Source of the DNA: JANLTX01 sp049840835
Lineage (GTDB): Bacteria > Armatimonadota > Armatimonadia > Armatimonadales > Armatimonadaceae
Direction of reading: 5' to 3'
Length of the DNA: 64,000 nucleotides
Assembly: GCA_049840835.1 (NCBI GenBank)
Contig: JASGJG010000032.1
Location: forward strand, 1-64,000
Shown piece after piece: positions 33,726-41,668 of this stretch (position 1 is its first letter; every line of letters begins with the position of its first letter). The translations under genes and the position numbers were made by a program. The notes under the pieces are model-generated. The model searched no databases. It saw only the letters and a program-made list of their open reading frames with translations, and was not told the DNA's origin.

Positions 33726-34505
33726 ATGCAGAACGCCCTGCCATTCCTGGACCAGTTAGAAGAATGCTGCCGTACCGATGTCTTTCGATACGCACTTCGG
33801 CGCGTGGGCCAGCGGGCGGATGCGGAAGATATCGTGCAGGAAACTCTGTGCGCGGCCATTGAGCAACAGAAACGCTATTCTGGCCAGGTTCCCTTGCGCT
33901 TCTGGCTCTATGGCATCGCCCGGCGCAAAGTTGCGAACTGCCTGCGGCGGCGCTCACGGCGCCAGGACCCACTGCCCGGCTCCCCGACGCCTGCCGATGC
34001 CAGACTACTGCGCGATGAGGCCAGCGCCGAGCTGCGTCGGCTGATTATGGCGCTTCCCGAGCTTCAGCGAGAAGCCCTCTTACTTCAATGTTCCGATGGC
34101 CTGAGTCAGGCCGAGATCGCTCAGGCACTGGGCAAAAGTGTCGGTGCCGTGAACTCTCTTCTTGCCCGTGCCCGTGAGAATATCCGCCAGCATGGGGCCG
34201 CCTATTTCAACCGGAGAACTCCCATGTCGGACGATAGCATTCGTGACGCCTTCGCTCTTGAAGATAACGCAGAAACGGCCTCCCTCCTCTCTCTCAATAC
34301 TGCCCAAGCCCGCGTAAGACAGAACTATCAGCAACGTCAGGTAGGTCTGGTGAGTAGTATAGGAACGGTCATCGGAATTGTCTCCATGACCTGGCTTGCA
34401 TACAGTATCAGCCGGGCTTCCCAGAATAGATCTGCAGATCCCGCATCCACACTACTGCCCTCGGGGGTTCAGCCCCCAGCCCAGCTCCTGAGTGGGTTAA
34501 GATGA
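33726..34505 (+). CDS. ECF sigma factor with C-terminal transmembrane extension
   Basis: 259 residues. Residues 1-160 are an ECF sigma factor: region 2 ('DVFRYALRRVGQRADAEDIV', 'RFWLYGIARRKVANCLRRR') and region 4 ('ALPELQREALLLQCSDGLSQ', 'EIAQALGKSVGAVNSLLARA'). From residue 167 the frame continues as 'MSDDSIRDAFALEDN' and a membrane helix near 210-230 ('IGTVIGIVSMTWLAYSI'). An internal ATG at 34224 has GGAG seven bases upstream (34213-34216), so the tail may also be made separately, like an anti-sigma protein. The first start has AGGAAG upstream. It overlaps the next gene by 4 bp. Confidence 0.85.
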   Translation: MQNALPFLDQLEECCRTDVFRYALRRVGQRADAEDIVQETLCAAIEQQKRYSGQVPLRFWLYGIARRKVANCLRRRSRRQDPLPGSPTPADARLLRDEASAELRRLIMALPELQREALLLQCSDGLSQAEIAQALGKSVGAVNSLLARARENIRQHGAAYFNRRTPMSDDSIRDAFALEDNAETASLLSLNTAQARVRQNYQQRQVGLVSSIGTVIGIVSMTWLAYSISRASQNRSADPASTLLPSGVQPPAQLLSGLR

Positions 34506-36004
34506 CCAAGGCTTATACGGCTGCAAAGACCCGTGGCATCTACACGGATATTTCCTATCCTTCCATGCCGGGGCGACGGCAGGTCTGGCAGAAAAACAGC
34601 CTCTGGCGCGATGAAACTCCGGAGCGTGTGTACGGATTCGATGGTAAGCGAGAGTGGGTCTGGCGGCGGGGGATGAAGTGGGCTATAGCCTGGAAGCCGG
34701 GCAGGAAAAAGTTGTACTGGGCAAGACACCCCGGTCTCGGCTATCCCTCATCGTATCTGTTGCGAATGCAGAACAGTGAAGGACGCTATGCTGGGCCACT
34801 GAAAGTACTTTCGAGCGACAAAGAGCTAATCTGGCAGGTCGGTATGTCTCCTATATCCCCTCCCTCTATGCAGCTCCGGCTGAATTCGAAGTCCCTGCTG
34901 CCATACGAGGAAAAATCCTGGTTGATGCATGGAAGAACTGTTAACATCGACAATTACCGCTTCAGTCTGGGAGCCACAGTCGAGGATGGCTCGAATGAAC
35001 CAGGCACAAGTGAGGTTCCTGCTCAGCCTTCGTTTTTCACCTTCCCACACACCGTTCCTACTAGCCCGAAGCAAAGAGCCAGAGGCAAGGGTAGGCCAAT
35101 GATTGAGACACTCAACCACCGAACCGCCATTTCCAGTGGTTCTAGCACTGGCCCGTCGGCTATTTCGGATGCAGATACAGCTAAGGCAAAACTAGCATAT
35201 ACTGCTCGCGTAACCTATGGTACGCCTCAGGCGGGCAGCTTCAGCCCTACACCTGGCATGAATGTATTGGACCTAGAGCAACTCGAACAGCAGTGGCTTA
35301 TTCGCCTACGCCATAGTCCGCTTGCCATACTGGAAACAGTGCATTACAAGGCGGTTATCCGGCATGCCAGCCGGGACTCACAGGGTAATGTCTACTTGAT
35401 CTATACCGGCAGTGAAATAACACCCGAGGTGTTCCGCAAAAGGATCAAAGCCAGGGTCACGTTTCCCGGCTATGACACACTCCAGCGAACGCAACGTAAT
35501 AGCTCAGTGGATTGGATTAGCGGCCTTCCTGCCACGCTACCTCTAACTATGGATGGCGAACAGATCCGTCAGATAGTTCTCGTACCATTGCCAGGTATAA
35601 ACGTATCACCAACAGCATTTACGCTTCTCTGGACCGAGTCACAGGGAGATCAAGAACCGAAGGCAAAGCAAATCACGATTCCACTGGCGCAGGAGCCGGA
35701 TGGACCAATGTGCCTGACAGCTCTATCGGGTCCCCCCACGAAGCAGCCAGCGCCAAATCAGCATACAGACCATGATATTGAGTGCCGCCAACCGCGCTCT
35801 AGGCTGGCAGCTAGACACAAAGACAGCGGATGTGTTCGAATCCATTGTGCAAAACACCTGGCCTGGTACTCCACCACCAGAGGTCCTGATAGCGCTTGGC
35901 TCCCTGGAGCTCTCAGCTACCCGCAACGACAGAGCGCTACAGCATGCCACACATGCTCTGGAGCTCTACCAGAAGCAGACAGGCAGCAGGAAAGCCGGGG
36001 GTGA
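34502..36004 (+). CDS. Sigma-operon partner protein, LolA-like start, frameshifted near its 3' end
   Basis: 500 residues as read. It begins in an ATGA overlap with the sigma gene. The opening 'TKAYTAAKTRGIYTDISYPS' resembles LolA/MucB-like outer-membrane-sensing domains; the middle (about 230-400) is beta-rich ('YKAVIRHASRDSQGNVYLIY', 'TAFTLLWTESQ'). From about residue 412 the frame loses protein character. The sensible continuation is in the next frame after the C6 run at 35732-35737. If one base were added to the G3 run at 34494-34496, the sigma tail would also join this frame. Function unknown; likely a sensor or effector of the sigma factor. Confidence 0.6.
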   Translation: MTKAYTAAKTRGIYTDISYPSMPGRRQVWQKNSLWRDETPERVYGFDGKREWVWRRGMKWAIAWKPGRKKLYWARHPGLGYPSSYLLRMQNSEGRYAGPLKVLSSDKELIWQVGMSPISPPSMQLRLNSKSLLPYEEKSWLMHGRTVNIDNYRFSLGATVEDGSNEPGTSEVPAQPSFFTFPHTVPTSPKQRARGKGRPMIETLNHRTAISSGSSTGPSAISDADTAKAKLAYTARVTYGTPQAGSFSPTPGMNVLDLEQLEQQWLIRLRHSPLAILETVHYKAVIRHASRDSQGNVYLIYTGSEITPEVFRKRIKARVTFPGYDTLQRTQRNSSVDWISGLPATLPLTMDGEQIRQIVLVPLPGINVSPTAFTLLWTESQGDQEPKAKQITIPLAQEPDGPMCLTALSGPPTKQPAPNQHTDHDIECRQPRSRLAARHKDSGCVRIHCAKHLAWYSTTRGPDSAWLPGALSYPQRQSATACHTCSGALPEADRQQESRG

Positions 36005-36063
36005 AAGAGCCGGAAGAGTTACAGACTCTCCTGCGGGAATTGAAAGACTCGTCTACCCTGTAG
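35739..36063 (+). pseudogene. Displaced C-terminal frame of the sigma-operon partner
   Basis: After C6 (35732-35737) the plausible coding frame reads '...RQISIQTMILSAANRALGWQ', then a TPR-like helical segment ('EVLIALGSLELSATRNDRAL', 'HATHALELYQKQTGSRKAG'). A second break at G5 (35997-36001) leads to 'VKEPEELQTLLRELKDSSTL' and a stop at 36061-36063. Removing one base at each run gives one continuous frame from 34502 to 36063. It may be real decay, phase variation or sequencing error. Confidence 0.55.
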
Positions 36064-36069
36064 TAAAGT
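36040..36069 (+). promoter_or_regulatory. rhaB promoter, leaderless type
   Basis: TTGAAA (36040-36045), an 18-bp spacer and TAAAGT (36064-36069), then seven bases to ATG 36077. It overlaps the end of the preceding frame. Confidence 0.55.
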
Positions 36070-36076
36070 AGGGTCC

Positions 36077-37498
36077 ATGGCACGGATTCTGGCACTGGAC
36101 CTCGGCGCGGAGAGCGGACGCGGGGTAGTAGGGACGTTGGGCGATGATGGGCGATTGTCTTTGGAGGAAATCCACCGATTTCCCAATGGCCCGGTCCGCA
36201 TGGGTAGTACCCAGTATTGGGACCTTCCCCGCCTGACAGCCGAGCTAGATACGGCTATTGAGAAGGCAGGTGAGGTTCAGAGCCTGGGAGTCGATACCTG
36301 GGGAGTAGATTTCGGCCTGATTGGCTCCAAGGGGGAATTGGTCGGCCTACCCGTGCACTATCGAGATGCCCGCACCAACGGGTTCATAGAAAAGGTCTTT
36401 GACCGAGTACCGCAGAGCGAGATTTTCGCGCAGACCGGTATTCAAACCATGCAGCTAAACACCCTGTTTCAGCTTGCCGCACTCTGTGAGACCTCTCCGA
36501 AGCTGATAGACGCCGCAGATAAGCTGCTGTTCATGCCAGACCTGCTGCACTACTTTCTGACCGGCGAGGCGAAGACCGAGTACACTATTGCCTCCACCAG
36601 CCAGCTTCTTGATGCGAAAACAAGAGACTGGTCCGACTCTCTGTTTTCCGCGCTTGGCTTACCCCGCCAGCTATTTTCGACTCCAGTGCCCGAAGGGACA
36701 CGCATTGGCGAGCGACGTGGTGTTCCGGTGATTGCGCCCGGCGGCCACGACACTGCCTGTGCTGTGGCCGCTGTGCCCGCCGAAGGCACTGGGTGGGCTT
36801 ATCTTTCGAGTGGCACTTGGTCGCTGTTGGGATTAGAAGTACCTCAGCCAATTCTGACCCCAGACGCCGCTGCTGCCAATGTGACCAATGAAGGTGGCGT
36901 GGCAGGCACCATTCGTCTGCTGAAAAATATTGGTGGACTCTGGCTGGTACAGGAGTGCCGCCGTGCCTGGGCACGCCTGGGAGATGAGCGCAGCTACGAT
37001 AAACTCACCCGCCTGGCTGCCGAAGCGATGCCTCTGACTGCTGTGATAGACCCGGACCACCCCAGTCTGCTGGCTCCCACAGATATGCCCGCCGCTATCC
37101 GCCAGCTCTGCCTGGAAACCGGTCAGACCCCGCCAGAGGGCATCGGTGCCACCGTGCGCTGCTGCCTGGACTCCCTGGCCCTGAAATACCGCACCGTGCT
37201 GGACACACTGGAGCGCCTGAGCGGCCAGAAAGTCACTACACTCCATATTGTAGGTGGTGGCAGTCAGAACCGCCTGCTGAACCAGCTCGCCGCAGATGCT
37301 ACGGGGCGCACCGTGATTGCCGGACCGATAGAGGCTACTGCCATTGGCAATGTCCTCTCTCAAGCGCTCGCTCTCGGACTTATCGGCTCCCTGGCAGAGC
37401 TTCGCGCCATTGTCCGCGCCTCGTTTCCTCTGGAAACCTACACCCCGGACCCGGCAATGACAGAGCGGTTCGCGGCACTCTCTGCATCCGGAAAATAG
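36077..37498 (+). CDS. rhaB: Rhamnulokinase
   Basis: A 473-residue FGGY carbohydrate kinase of the RhaB type. It phosphorylates L-rhamnulose for rhamnose catabolism. Evidence: 'LALDLGAESGRGVVGTLG' (phosphate-binding loop), 'LGVDTWGVDFGLIG', 'LPVHYRDARTNG', 'TGIQTMQLNTLFQL', 'APGGHDTACAVAAVPA', 'YLSSGTWSLLGLE' and 'LHIVGGGSQNRLLNQLAADA'. All are close to known RhaB signatures. No other rhamnose genes are adjacent; the downstream gene is 2 nt away. Confidence 0.94.
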   Translation: MARILALDLGAESGRGVVGTLGDDGRLSLEEIHRFPNGPVRMGSTQYWDLPRLTAELDTAIEKAGEVQSLGVDTWGVDFGLIGSKGELVGLPVHYRDARTNGFIEKVFDRVPQSEIFAQTGIQTMQLNTLFQLAALCETSPKLIDAADKLLFMPDLLHYFLTGEAKTEYTIASTSQLLDAKTRDWSDSLFSALGLPRQLFSTPVPEGTRIGERRGVPVIAPGGHDTACAVAAVPAEGTGWAYLSSGTWSLLGLEVPQPILTPDAAAANVTNEGGVAGTIRLLKNIGGLWLVQECRRAWARLGDERSYDKLTRLAAEAMPLTAVIDPDHPSLLAPTDMPAAIRQLCLETGQTPPEGIGATVRCCLDSLALKYRTVLDTLERLSGQKVTTLHIVGGGSQNRLLNQLAADATGRTVIAGPIEATAIGNVLSQALALGLIGSLAELRAIVRASFPLETYTPDPAMTERFAALSASGK

Positions 37499-37500
37499 TC

Positions 37501-38343
37501 ATGGACGAGAAAGACGAGTTTGAAGACATACTTAACGAGTACGAAGACGCTCCCCCCGAACAACAAGAAAAACTCGGCTCACGCATTTTGAACCTGGCCG
37601 CACGCTGGGCGGCACAACGTCAAGCGACACCCAGAGATGCCATAGAAGCAGCGTTTCAGCAAGCGCAGGTAAGCCAGAACTGGCCTGAGGCAGAGCGATT
37701 GGTGCGGCAGCTTATCGCAATGAAGGAATCTCCTATCCAGAGCTATCGGGATTGGGATCAACTGTCTACTCTCTTCGAGCTTCAAGGCCGCATGGACGAA
37801 GCCTACGAAGCCTCTCTGGAATCCAATCGGGCCGCACGAGAATCGGATATGCGCCCACTTATTCTCAATGCATTGAGAACAGAGGTAGTCTGGGCTATTC
37901 AGCGGAATGAAGACGAGCAGGCGCTGCAAAAGATCCAGGAAGGACTGGCACAAGCCCAGGAGGGTGGCTCTATGTATGCCCCCCACTCCGCTAGCTTTCT
38001 GGTGCAGTACGCACGGATTCTCCTTAAGAGCGGCGACCTCAATGGAGCCAGCGCCCGCCTGGAAGAAGCCGATGCGATTCTTCAGCCGTACAGCGATTCC
38101 ACATCCATGACAGGACCGCTTACCACTCTGGCAACCTGGTGGTCCACAACCGCACAGCTTCGCCTGAAGCGCTTTGACATCGCTGGTGCACATCAAGCAA
38201 ACCGAATGGCCCTGGAGATTGGTCAACGAGTCTCGACCTTTCCTCAACTGGAGCCGTTGGTTCAGCAGAGTATTTCTCATCACACCCAGCAACGCTTCAC
38301 GCAGATACAGAATGAAATCGAGATGGCTACCCAGACTGAGTAG
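37501..38343 (+). CDS. Hypothetical TPR-like helical repeat protein
   Basis: 280 residues, soluble, acidic and almost entirely helical. Repeating helix pairs resemble TPRs: 'WPEAERLVRQLIAMKE', 'LQGRMDEAYEASLESNRAAR', 'EDEQALQKIQEGLAQAQEGG', 'KSGDLNGASARLEEADAIL' and 'KRFDIAGAHQANRMALEIG'. It is probably a scaffold or interaction protein. It starts 2 nt after rhaB and may be co-transcribed with it by chance of position. Family not identified. Confidence 0.72.
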   Translation: MDEKDEFEDILNEYEDAPPEQQEKLGSRILNLAARWAAQRQATPRDAIEAAFQQAQVSQNWPEAERLVRQLIAMKESPIQSYRDWDQLSTLFELQGRMDEAYEASLESNRAARESDMRPLILNALRTEVVWAIQRNEDEQALQKIQEGLAQAQEGGSMYAPHSASFLVQYARILLKSGDLNGASARLEEADAILQPYSDSTSMTGPLTTLATWWSTTAQLRLKRFDIAGAHQANRMALEIGQRVSTFPQLEPLVQQSISHHTQQRFTQIQNEIEMATQTE

Positions 38344-38348
38344 CCACG

Positions 38349-38801
38349 CTACAGAACAGCCCTATAGAAGGTTTCAAAGCTGCTGCGCGTCGCATTGATT
38401 TCCTGGTGACAGATAGCAGCAAGGTTCGGGTGGGACTGAGCCAGGGCTTCCAGGTAGGCTACAGCAGCACGGTAGGCAGGGCGTTCTAGTCGTTGCCAGA
38501 CCGGGGTTTGAGTGATGACACCAGACCAGAACGAAACCGTTTTGGACAGGGGGAACTGGGTGGTATGGAAATGCTCGTGCACCAGTGTGGCAGCCGTGGC
38601 AACCGGGCCATCTGCCAGGGTTTCCGGCCCGATTCGGATGATGCCATTAAAGGATGTCGTACCCCGGTCGTCTATCGGCTCTAAGCGAAGCTTTCCCGAC
38701 TCCCAGCGCTGGCGCAGATCCGCTCCCATACTCCCATATCCTGGCGTCTCTGTTACAAGAGCGATCGCCGCCAGAAGCAACTTCACGGCGTCAGGCGGCA
38801 T
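38349..38801 (-). CDS. Small putative zinc metallopeptidase (HExxH)
   Basis: 150 residues. The motif 'ATLVHEHFHTTQFPLS' contains HEHFH, an HExxH zinc site. The C-terminal region ends 'HQEINATRSSFETFY', where a conserved Glu could be the third ligand. There is no clear signal peptide, though the N-terminus is mildly hydrophobic ('VKLLLAAIALVTETPG'). Its start overlaps the PPC-domain gene by 11 bp, so it is translated from the same mRNA. Substrate unknown. Confidence 0.65.
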   Translation of the reverse strand: MPPDAVKLLLAAIALVTETPGYGSMGADLRQRWESGKLRLEPIDDRGTTSFNGIIRIGPETLADGPVATAATLVHEHFHTTQFPLSKTVSFWSGVITQTPVWQRLERPAYRAAVAYLEALAQSHPNLAAICHQEINATRSSFETFYRAVL

Positions 38802-39177
38802 CGGTAGTGAGCTCCAGATAGCCTGTATTCGGGTCTGGCTTACGGTGCAGAGGAGTAGTGAGTGGCGCGATTAGAATCTCTGCCGTGGTGCGAATGATGC
38901 ATCCGGGCAATACATGCCCACCCAGCACCTGCCCCACTGTATTTGCGATACTGGCGTGCAGATGCGAGCCATCTGAGGTCAGGGTGCCAGCCAGAGTTAA
39001 AAGCTCCAGGTCCCCTATCCACTCGGTCGCTTCGGAGCACCCTGCCAAGCGCAGCCTTGCTACAGTAAGAGACCCGATGCCGGAAAGCACAAACGCGCCG
39101 GGCCAGTTCTGCTCCGCCCGAAGATTATCCAGGGCTGCCCGCAAGTCATTTCCGGGATTCAGCCGTATAGGAATCAT
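38791..39177 (-). CDS. PPC (DUF296)-domain protein
   Basis: 128 residues covering one PPC domain, found in plant AT-hook proteins and in single-domain prokaryotic proteins. The diagnostic block 'DGSHLHASIANTVGQVLGGH' followed by 'GCIIRTTAEI' is intact, as is 'AFVLSGIGSLTVARLRL'. Prokaryotic PPC proteins form trimers; their role is poorly defined. It overlaps the lipoprotein stop by 4 bp (ATGA), so it is coupled. Confidence 0.9.
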   Translation of the reverse strand: MIPIRLNPGNDLRAALDNLRAEQNWPGAFVLSGIGSLTVARLRLAGCSEATEWIGDLELLTLAGTLTSDGSHLHASIANTVGQVLGGHVLPGCIIRTTAEILIAPLTTPLHRKPDPNTGYLELTTDAA

Positions 39178-39926
39178 TTTGAGGAGGCAGGAGGTGGGGT
39201 TGGCTCTAAAGACTGCTTGGCCCAGCCGTTTTCGGGGTCATCTTTCAATGCCTTCTTGTACCAGCCGCGCGCCACCTTACTATCGTTGCCCTCTTCCGCC
39301 ATACGCCCCAGGCTGGAATAGGCGCGCGCCCGGCTGGGTCCGGCAGGGAGCTTCTCCGATGCGAGGGCAAAGAGCTTCTTCGCCTCGGTTCGGTCGCCAT
39401 TTACAATCACAATCGTACCGAGAGCCAGGGCGGCTTCGCCCTGAGTCTCAGGAGCCTTTAGCGCCACGGTATAGTCTTCTGCGGCTGCTTTTACATCTAC
39501 ACCCTTGAGATAGTTATAGTCTGCGCGCAGTAACGCCGCCTGCGGGGTTTTCAGGTCTTTCAGAAGCGCCAGGGCTTCTTTGTCTTTCGCCAACGCAAGG
39601 AGAGAGGCCGCCTGATAGTACGCTGCTTCCGGGTCTCCCTGCAGTTTGCCCAGAGTGGCGATAGCCGGCTCGTATCCCCCGGCGTTGTAATAGGCCAATC
39701 CGAGCGCTTTCAGAGCTACTTTATCGCCTGGCTTCTTTGCGGATTCGGTCTCAAGCTGATCCACGCTTTTTCCGCCGGTGGGTGCCGTGAGGCGGCGTGC
39801 AATCGTAGAAAACGGATTGGGTGCGGCTGGGGCAGCCGTACTATCGGCAGTAGACACGGGTGTACCGCTCTGTGGCGTGCAGCCAGACAGTAGCGCAACA
39901 ATGGCGAGCAAGGCAAAGACTCTCAC
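39174..39926 (-). CDS. TPR-containing lipoprotein
   Basis: 250 residues. A signal peptide with lipobox 'LLSGC' (Cys16) is followed by a Ser/Ala/Pro linker and repeated TPR-like helices: 'KVALKALGLAYYNAGGYEPA', 'AYYQAASLLALAKDKEALAL', 'RARAYSSLGRMAEEG' and 'SKVARGWYKKALKDDPENGW'. It is predicted to be anchored outside the cytoplasm. The start is GTG 39926, six bases behind TACCAT. First gene of a three-gene overlapping operon with the PPC and HExxH genes. Confidence 0.85.
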   Translation of the reverse strand: MRVFALLAIVALLSGCTPQSGTPVSTADSTAAPAAPNPFSTIARRLTAPTGGKSVDQLETESAKKPGDKVALKALGLAYYNAGGYEPAIATLGKLQGDPEAAYYQAASLLALAKDKEALALLKDLKTPQAALLRADYNYLKGVDVKAAAEDYTVALKAPETQGEAALALGTIVIVNGDRTEAKKLFALASEKLPAGPSRARAYSSLGRMAEEGNDSKVARGWYKKALKDDPENGWAKQSLEPTPPPASSK

Positions 39927-39932
39927 GCCCGT

Positions 39933-39938
39933 ATGGTA
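39933..39938 (-). promoter_or_regulatory. -10 box (TACCAT) for a leaderless lipoprotein transcript
   Basis: TACCAT on the minus strand ends six bases before GTG 39926, with no Shine-Dalgarno sequence. Confidence 0.5.
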
Positions 39939-39956
39939 CCAGAGGTATTCCGAACT

Positions 39957-40652
39957 CTACCAACAGGCAGACGTTCCCGCGAGCAGGTTCGGCAGAGTCT
40001 GTGGCGAGTCTTTGCGGAACTTGGCGTGACCATCTGCGAACATCACTACCGAGCCATCGTGATGCCTGGTGCTGACTACATTGCCTACCGGCAGGTTGAA
40101 AAAGCCATCGTCGGTACCAAAGCGCCCTCCGCCGTCTTCGCGGGCTTCTTCTAGCAATAGAGCACGCTCAGCGGGCGCATCTATGGCAGCCAGCGCTCGG
40201 CCACGATTGTAACCGGCGGTGAACGGTGGCTGAATCAGACAGCCATTGTAGGCGTAGGAGTTACCGCTCCGTCGCCCATCCCCATCTGAGGGGCAGACGA
40301 AAATCTGCACGTTCTTGATATAGGACATCAGCGCCCCACGCTTGGGGTCGTAGCTATTCGGTGTCTCAAAAGCGGGAAATGCGGTGTAGTAGATCCAGCC
40401 GCCACTCTGCCCGATTCCTGCGCTGCCATCGGTGACTCCCGGCATACTCTCATCGTAGTCCTGGGTGTACATCTGAATCGCCGTGCCGAGCTGTTTCATA
40501 TTGCTCAGGCAGGCCGTCTGGCGCGCTTTCTCTCGGGCTTGCGAAAACACGGGAAAGAGAATGGCAGCCAGAAGGGCGATGATAGCTATCACTACCAGAA
40601 GCTCGATTAATGTAAAAGCCGTTGCACGGCCAAAGGCTCGCCTGGTTTCCAT
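39957..40652 (-). CDS. Type II secretion/type IV pilin-like prepilin, DUF1559-like
   Basis: 231 residues from ATG 40652 (AGGAG about 11 bases upstream; a TTG two codons earlier is possible). The prepilin leader reads 'RATAFTLIELLVVIAIIALL', with cleavage expected before Phe of FTLIE. It is followed by 'FPVFSQAREKARQTACLSNM', 'QLGTAIQMYTQDYDESMPG' and the C-terminal 'HHDGSVVMFADGHAKFRK'. This architecture is very abundant in Armatimonadota, Planctomycetota and Lentisphaerota. It is exported, processed by a prepilin peptidase and probably assembled in a pseudopilus or surface structure. Confidence 0.92.
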   Translation of the reverse strand: METRRAFGRATAFTLIELLVVIAIIALLAAILFPVFSQAREKARQTACLSNMKQLGTAIQMYTQDYDESMPGVTDGSAGIGQSGGWIYYTAFPAFETPNSYDPKRGALMSYIKNVQIFVCPSDGDGRRSGNSYAYNGCLIQPPFTAGYNRGRALAAIDAPAERALLLEEAREDGGGRFGTDDGFFNLPVGNVVSTRHHDGSVVMFADGHAKFRKDSPQTLPNLLAGTSACW

Positions 40653-40709
40653 GTGCAATAGACTCCTGGCGACCAGGATTGGTTACGCAACGGGTACACT
40701 CAAAATCCG

Positions 40710-41213
40710 ATGCCCAATATCGTTGCCCTTTGTGGAAGCCTGCGCCAGCGCTCCAGTAATCGGGAGGCATTGCTGGCTGTGGCTCTGATAGAGCCGGGAG
40801 TCACTCTCTACCCGTTGGATGCCCTTCCCCCCTTCAACGCCGACCTGGATGGGAATGAGCCAGAAACTGTGAAAGCGTTTCAGGCGGCTCTGGCAGCGGC
40901 AGACGCGGTGATTATCTGTAGCCCGGAGTACGCGCACGGTATCTCGGGGGTTCTGAAAAATGCGCTGGACTGGGTGGTTTCCAGCGGGGAGCTATTTGAG
41001 AAACCGATGGGGACGATCAACACGTCACCCCACTCGCACCATGCCATGGATTCCCTACACGAGATTCTAAAGACTATGGGCACGGCACTGCAGCCAGACG
41101 CCTGTATCGCGCTCTCGCTCCGGGGAGCGAATCTGGATGCCGAGGGGATTGCGAAGCACCCGGAGCATGCCACGGAGATCCGCCGCATGCTCCAGGCGCT
41201 GCCAGTTAGTTGA
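40710..41213 (+). CDS. NAD(P)H-dependent FMN reductase
   Basis: A 167-residue flavodoxin-fold enzyme. FMN-binding motifs are 'IVALCGSLRQRSSNREALL' at the N-terminus and 'IICSPEYAHGISGVLKNALD' in the middle. It reduces quinones, azo compounds or flavin using NAD(P)H. A TACACT box lies nine bases before ATG 40710. It diverges from the prepilin gene; its stop overlaps the convergent hypothetical gene by 8 bp. Confidence 0.93.
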   Translation: MPNIVALCGSLRQRSSNREALLAVALIEPGVTLYPLDALPPFNADLDGNEPETVKAFQAALAAADAVIICSPEYAHGISGVLKNALDWVVSSGELFEKPMGTINTSPHSHHAMDSLHEILKTMGTALQPDACIALSLRGANLDAEGIAKHPEHATEIRRMLQALPVS

Positions 41214-41661
41214 AGGGTTTCACTAAACCGGCAACTTTCCACCCATCGGGGCTGGGTGTTAGCCAGGCTCTCAGATACTCATTGTCACAGTTGATGAGCA
41301 CGGTGACAAAGCCTGAGTCACGCTGCTCAACAGCCTGAACCGTGAAATCGGGCCAGGCACGCAGGTGAGTCAGCCGGCGGCCAACCACTTCCCCATCCAG
41401 GGTAGTTTCCCAGCGCGTCCACGCTGGTGTATAGGTAGCCTTCTGCTGCTCCGCTCCCCGAAGGGTGCGGTAGCGAAGTATTACCTCTTTTAGCTCGCGC
41501 CGAAGCGCGAGGGTATCCCGATTCTTCCCTGTGGAGGCAACCGGGGCTGCAGGAGTAGGGACCATGGCCTGATCGTGCCGAATGTTCCATGCCCGTATCA
41601 GCAAGGCTACTAAGAGTAGACAGGCGATAGGCAGGAGCGCGGATAGCCCGGCACGGCGCAT
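41206..41661 (-). CDS. Hypothetical single-pass membrane protein of the sigma operon
   Basis: About 151 residues from ATG 41661; longer in-frame starts run through the preceding gene. One N-terminal helix ('LSALLPIACLLLVALLIRAW') and a C-terminal NTF2-like or LolA-like domain ('VILRYRTLRGAEQQKATYTP', 'TVQAVEQRDSGFVTVLINC', 'WLTPSPDGWKVAGLVKPF'). It is last in the leftward operon headed by the ECF sigma gene. Function unknown, topology presumably outside. Confidence 0.68.
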   Translation of the reverse strand: MRRAGLSALLPIACLLLVALLIRAWNIRHDQAMVPTPAAPVASTGKNRDTLALRRELKEVILRYRTLRGAEQQKATYTPAWTRWETTLDGEVVGRRLTHLRAWPDFTVQAVEQRDSGFVTVLINCDNEYLRAWLTPSPDGWKVAGLVKPFN

Positions 41662-41668
41662 GGCTGTG

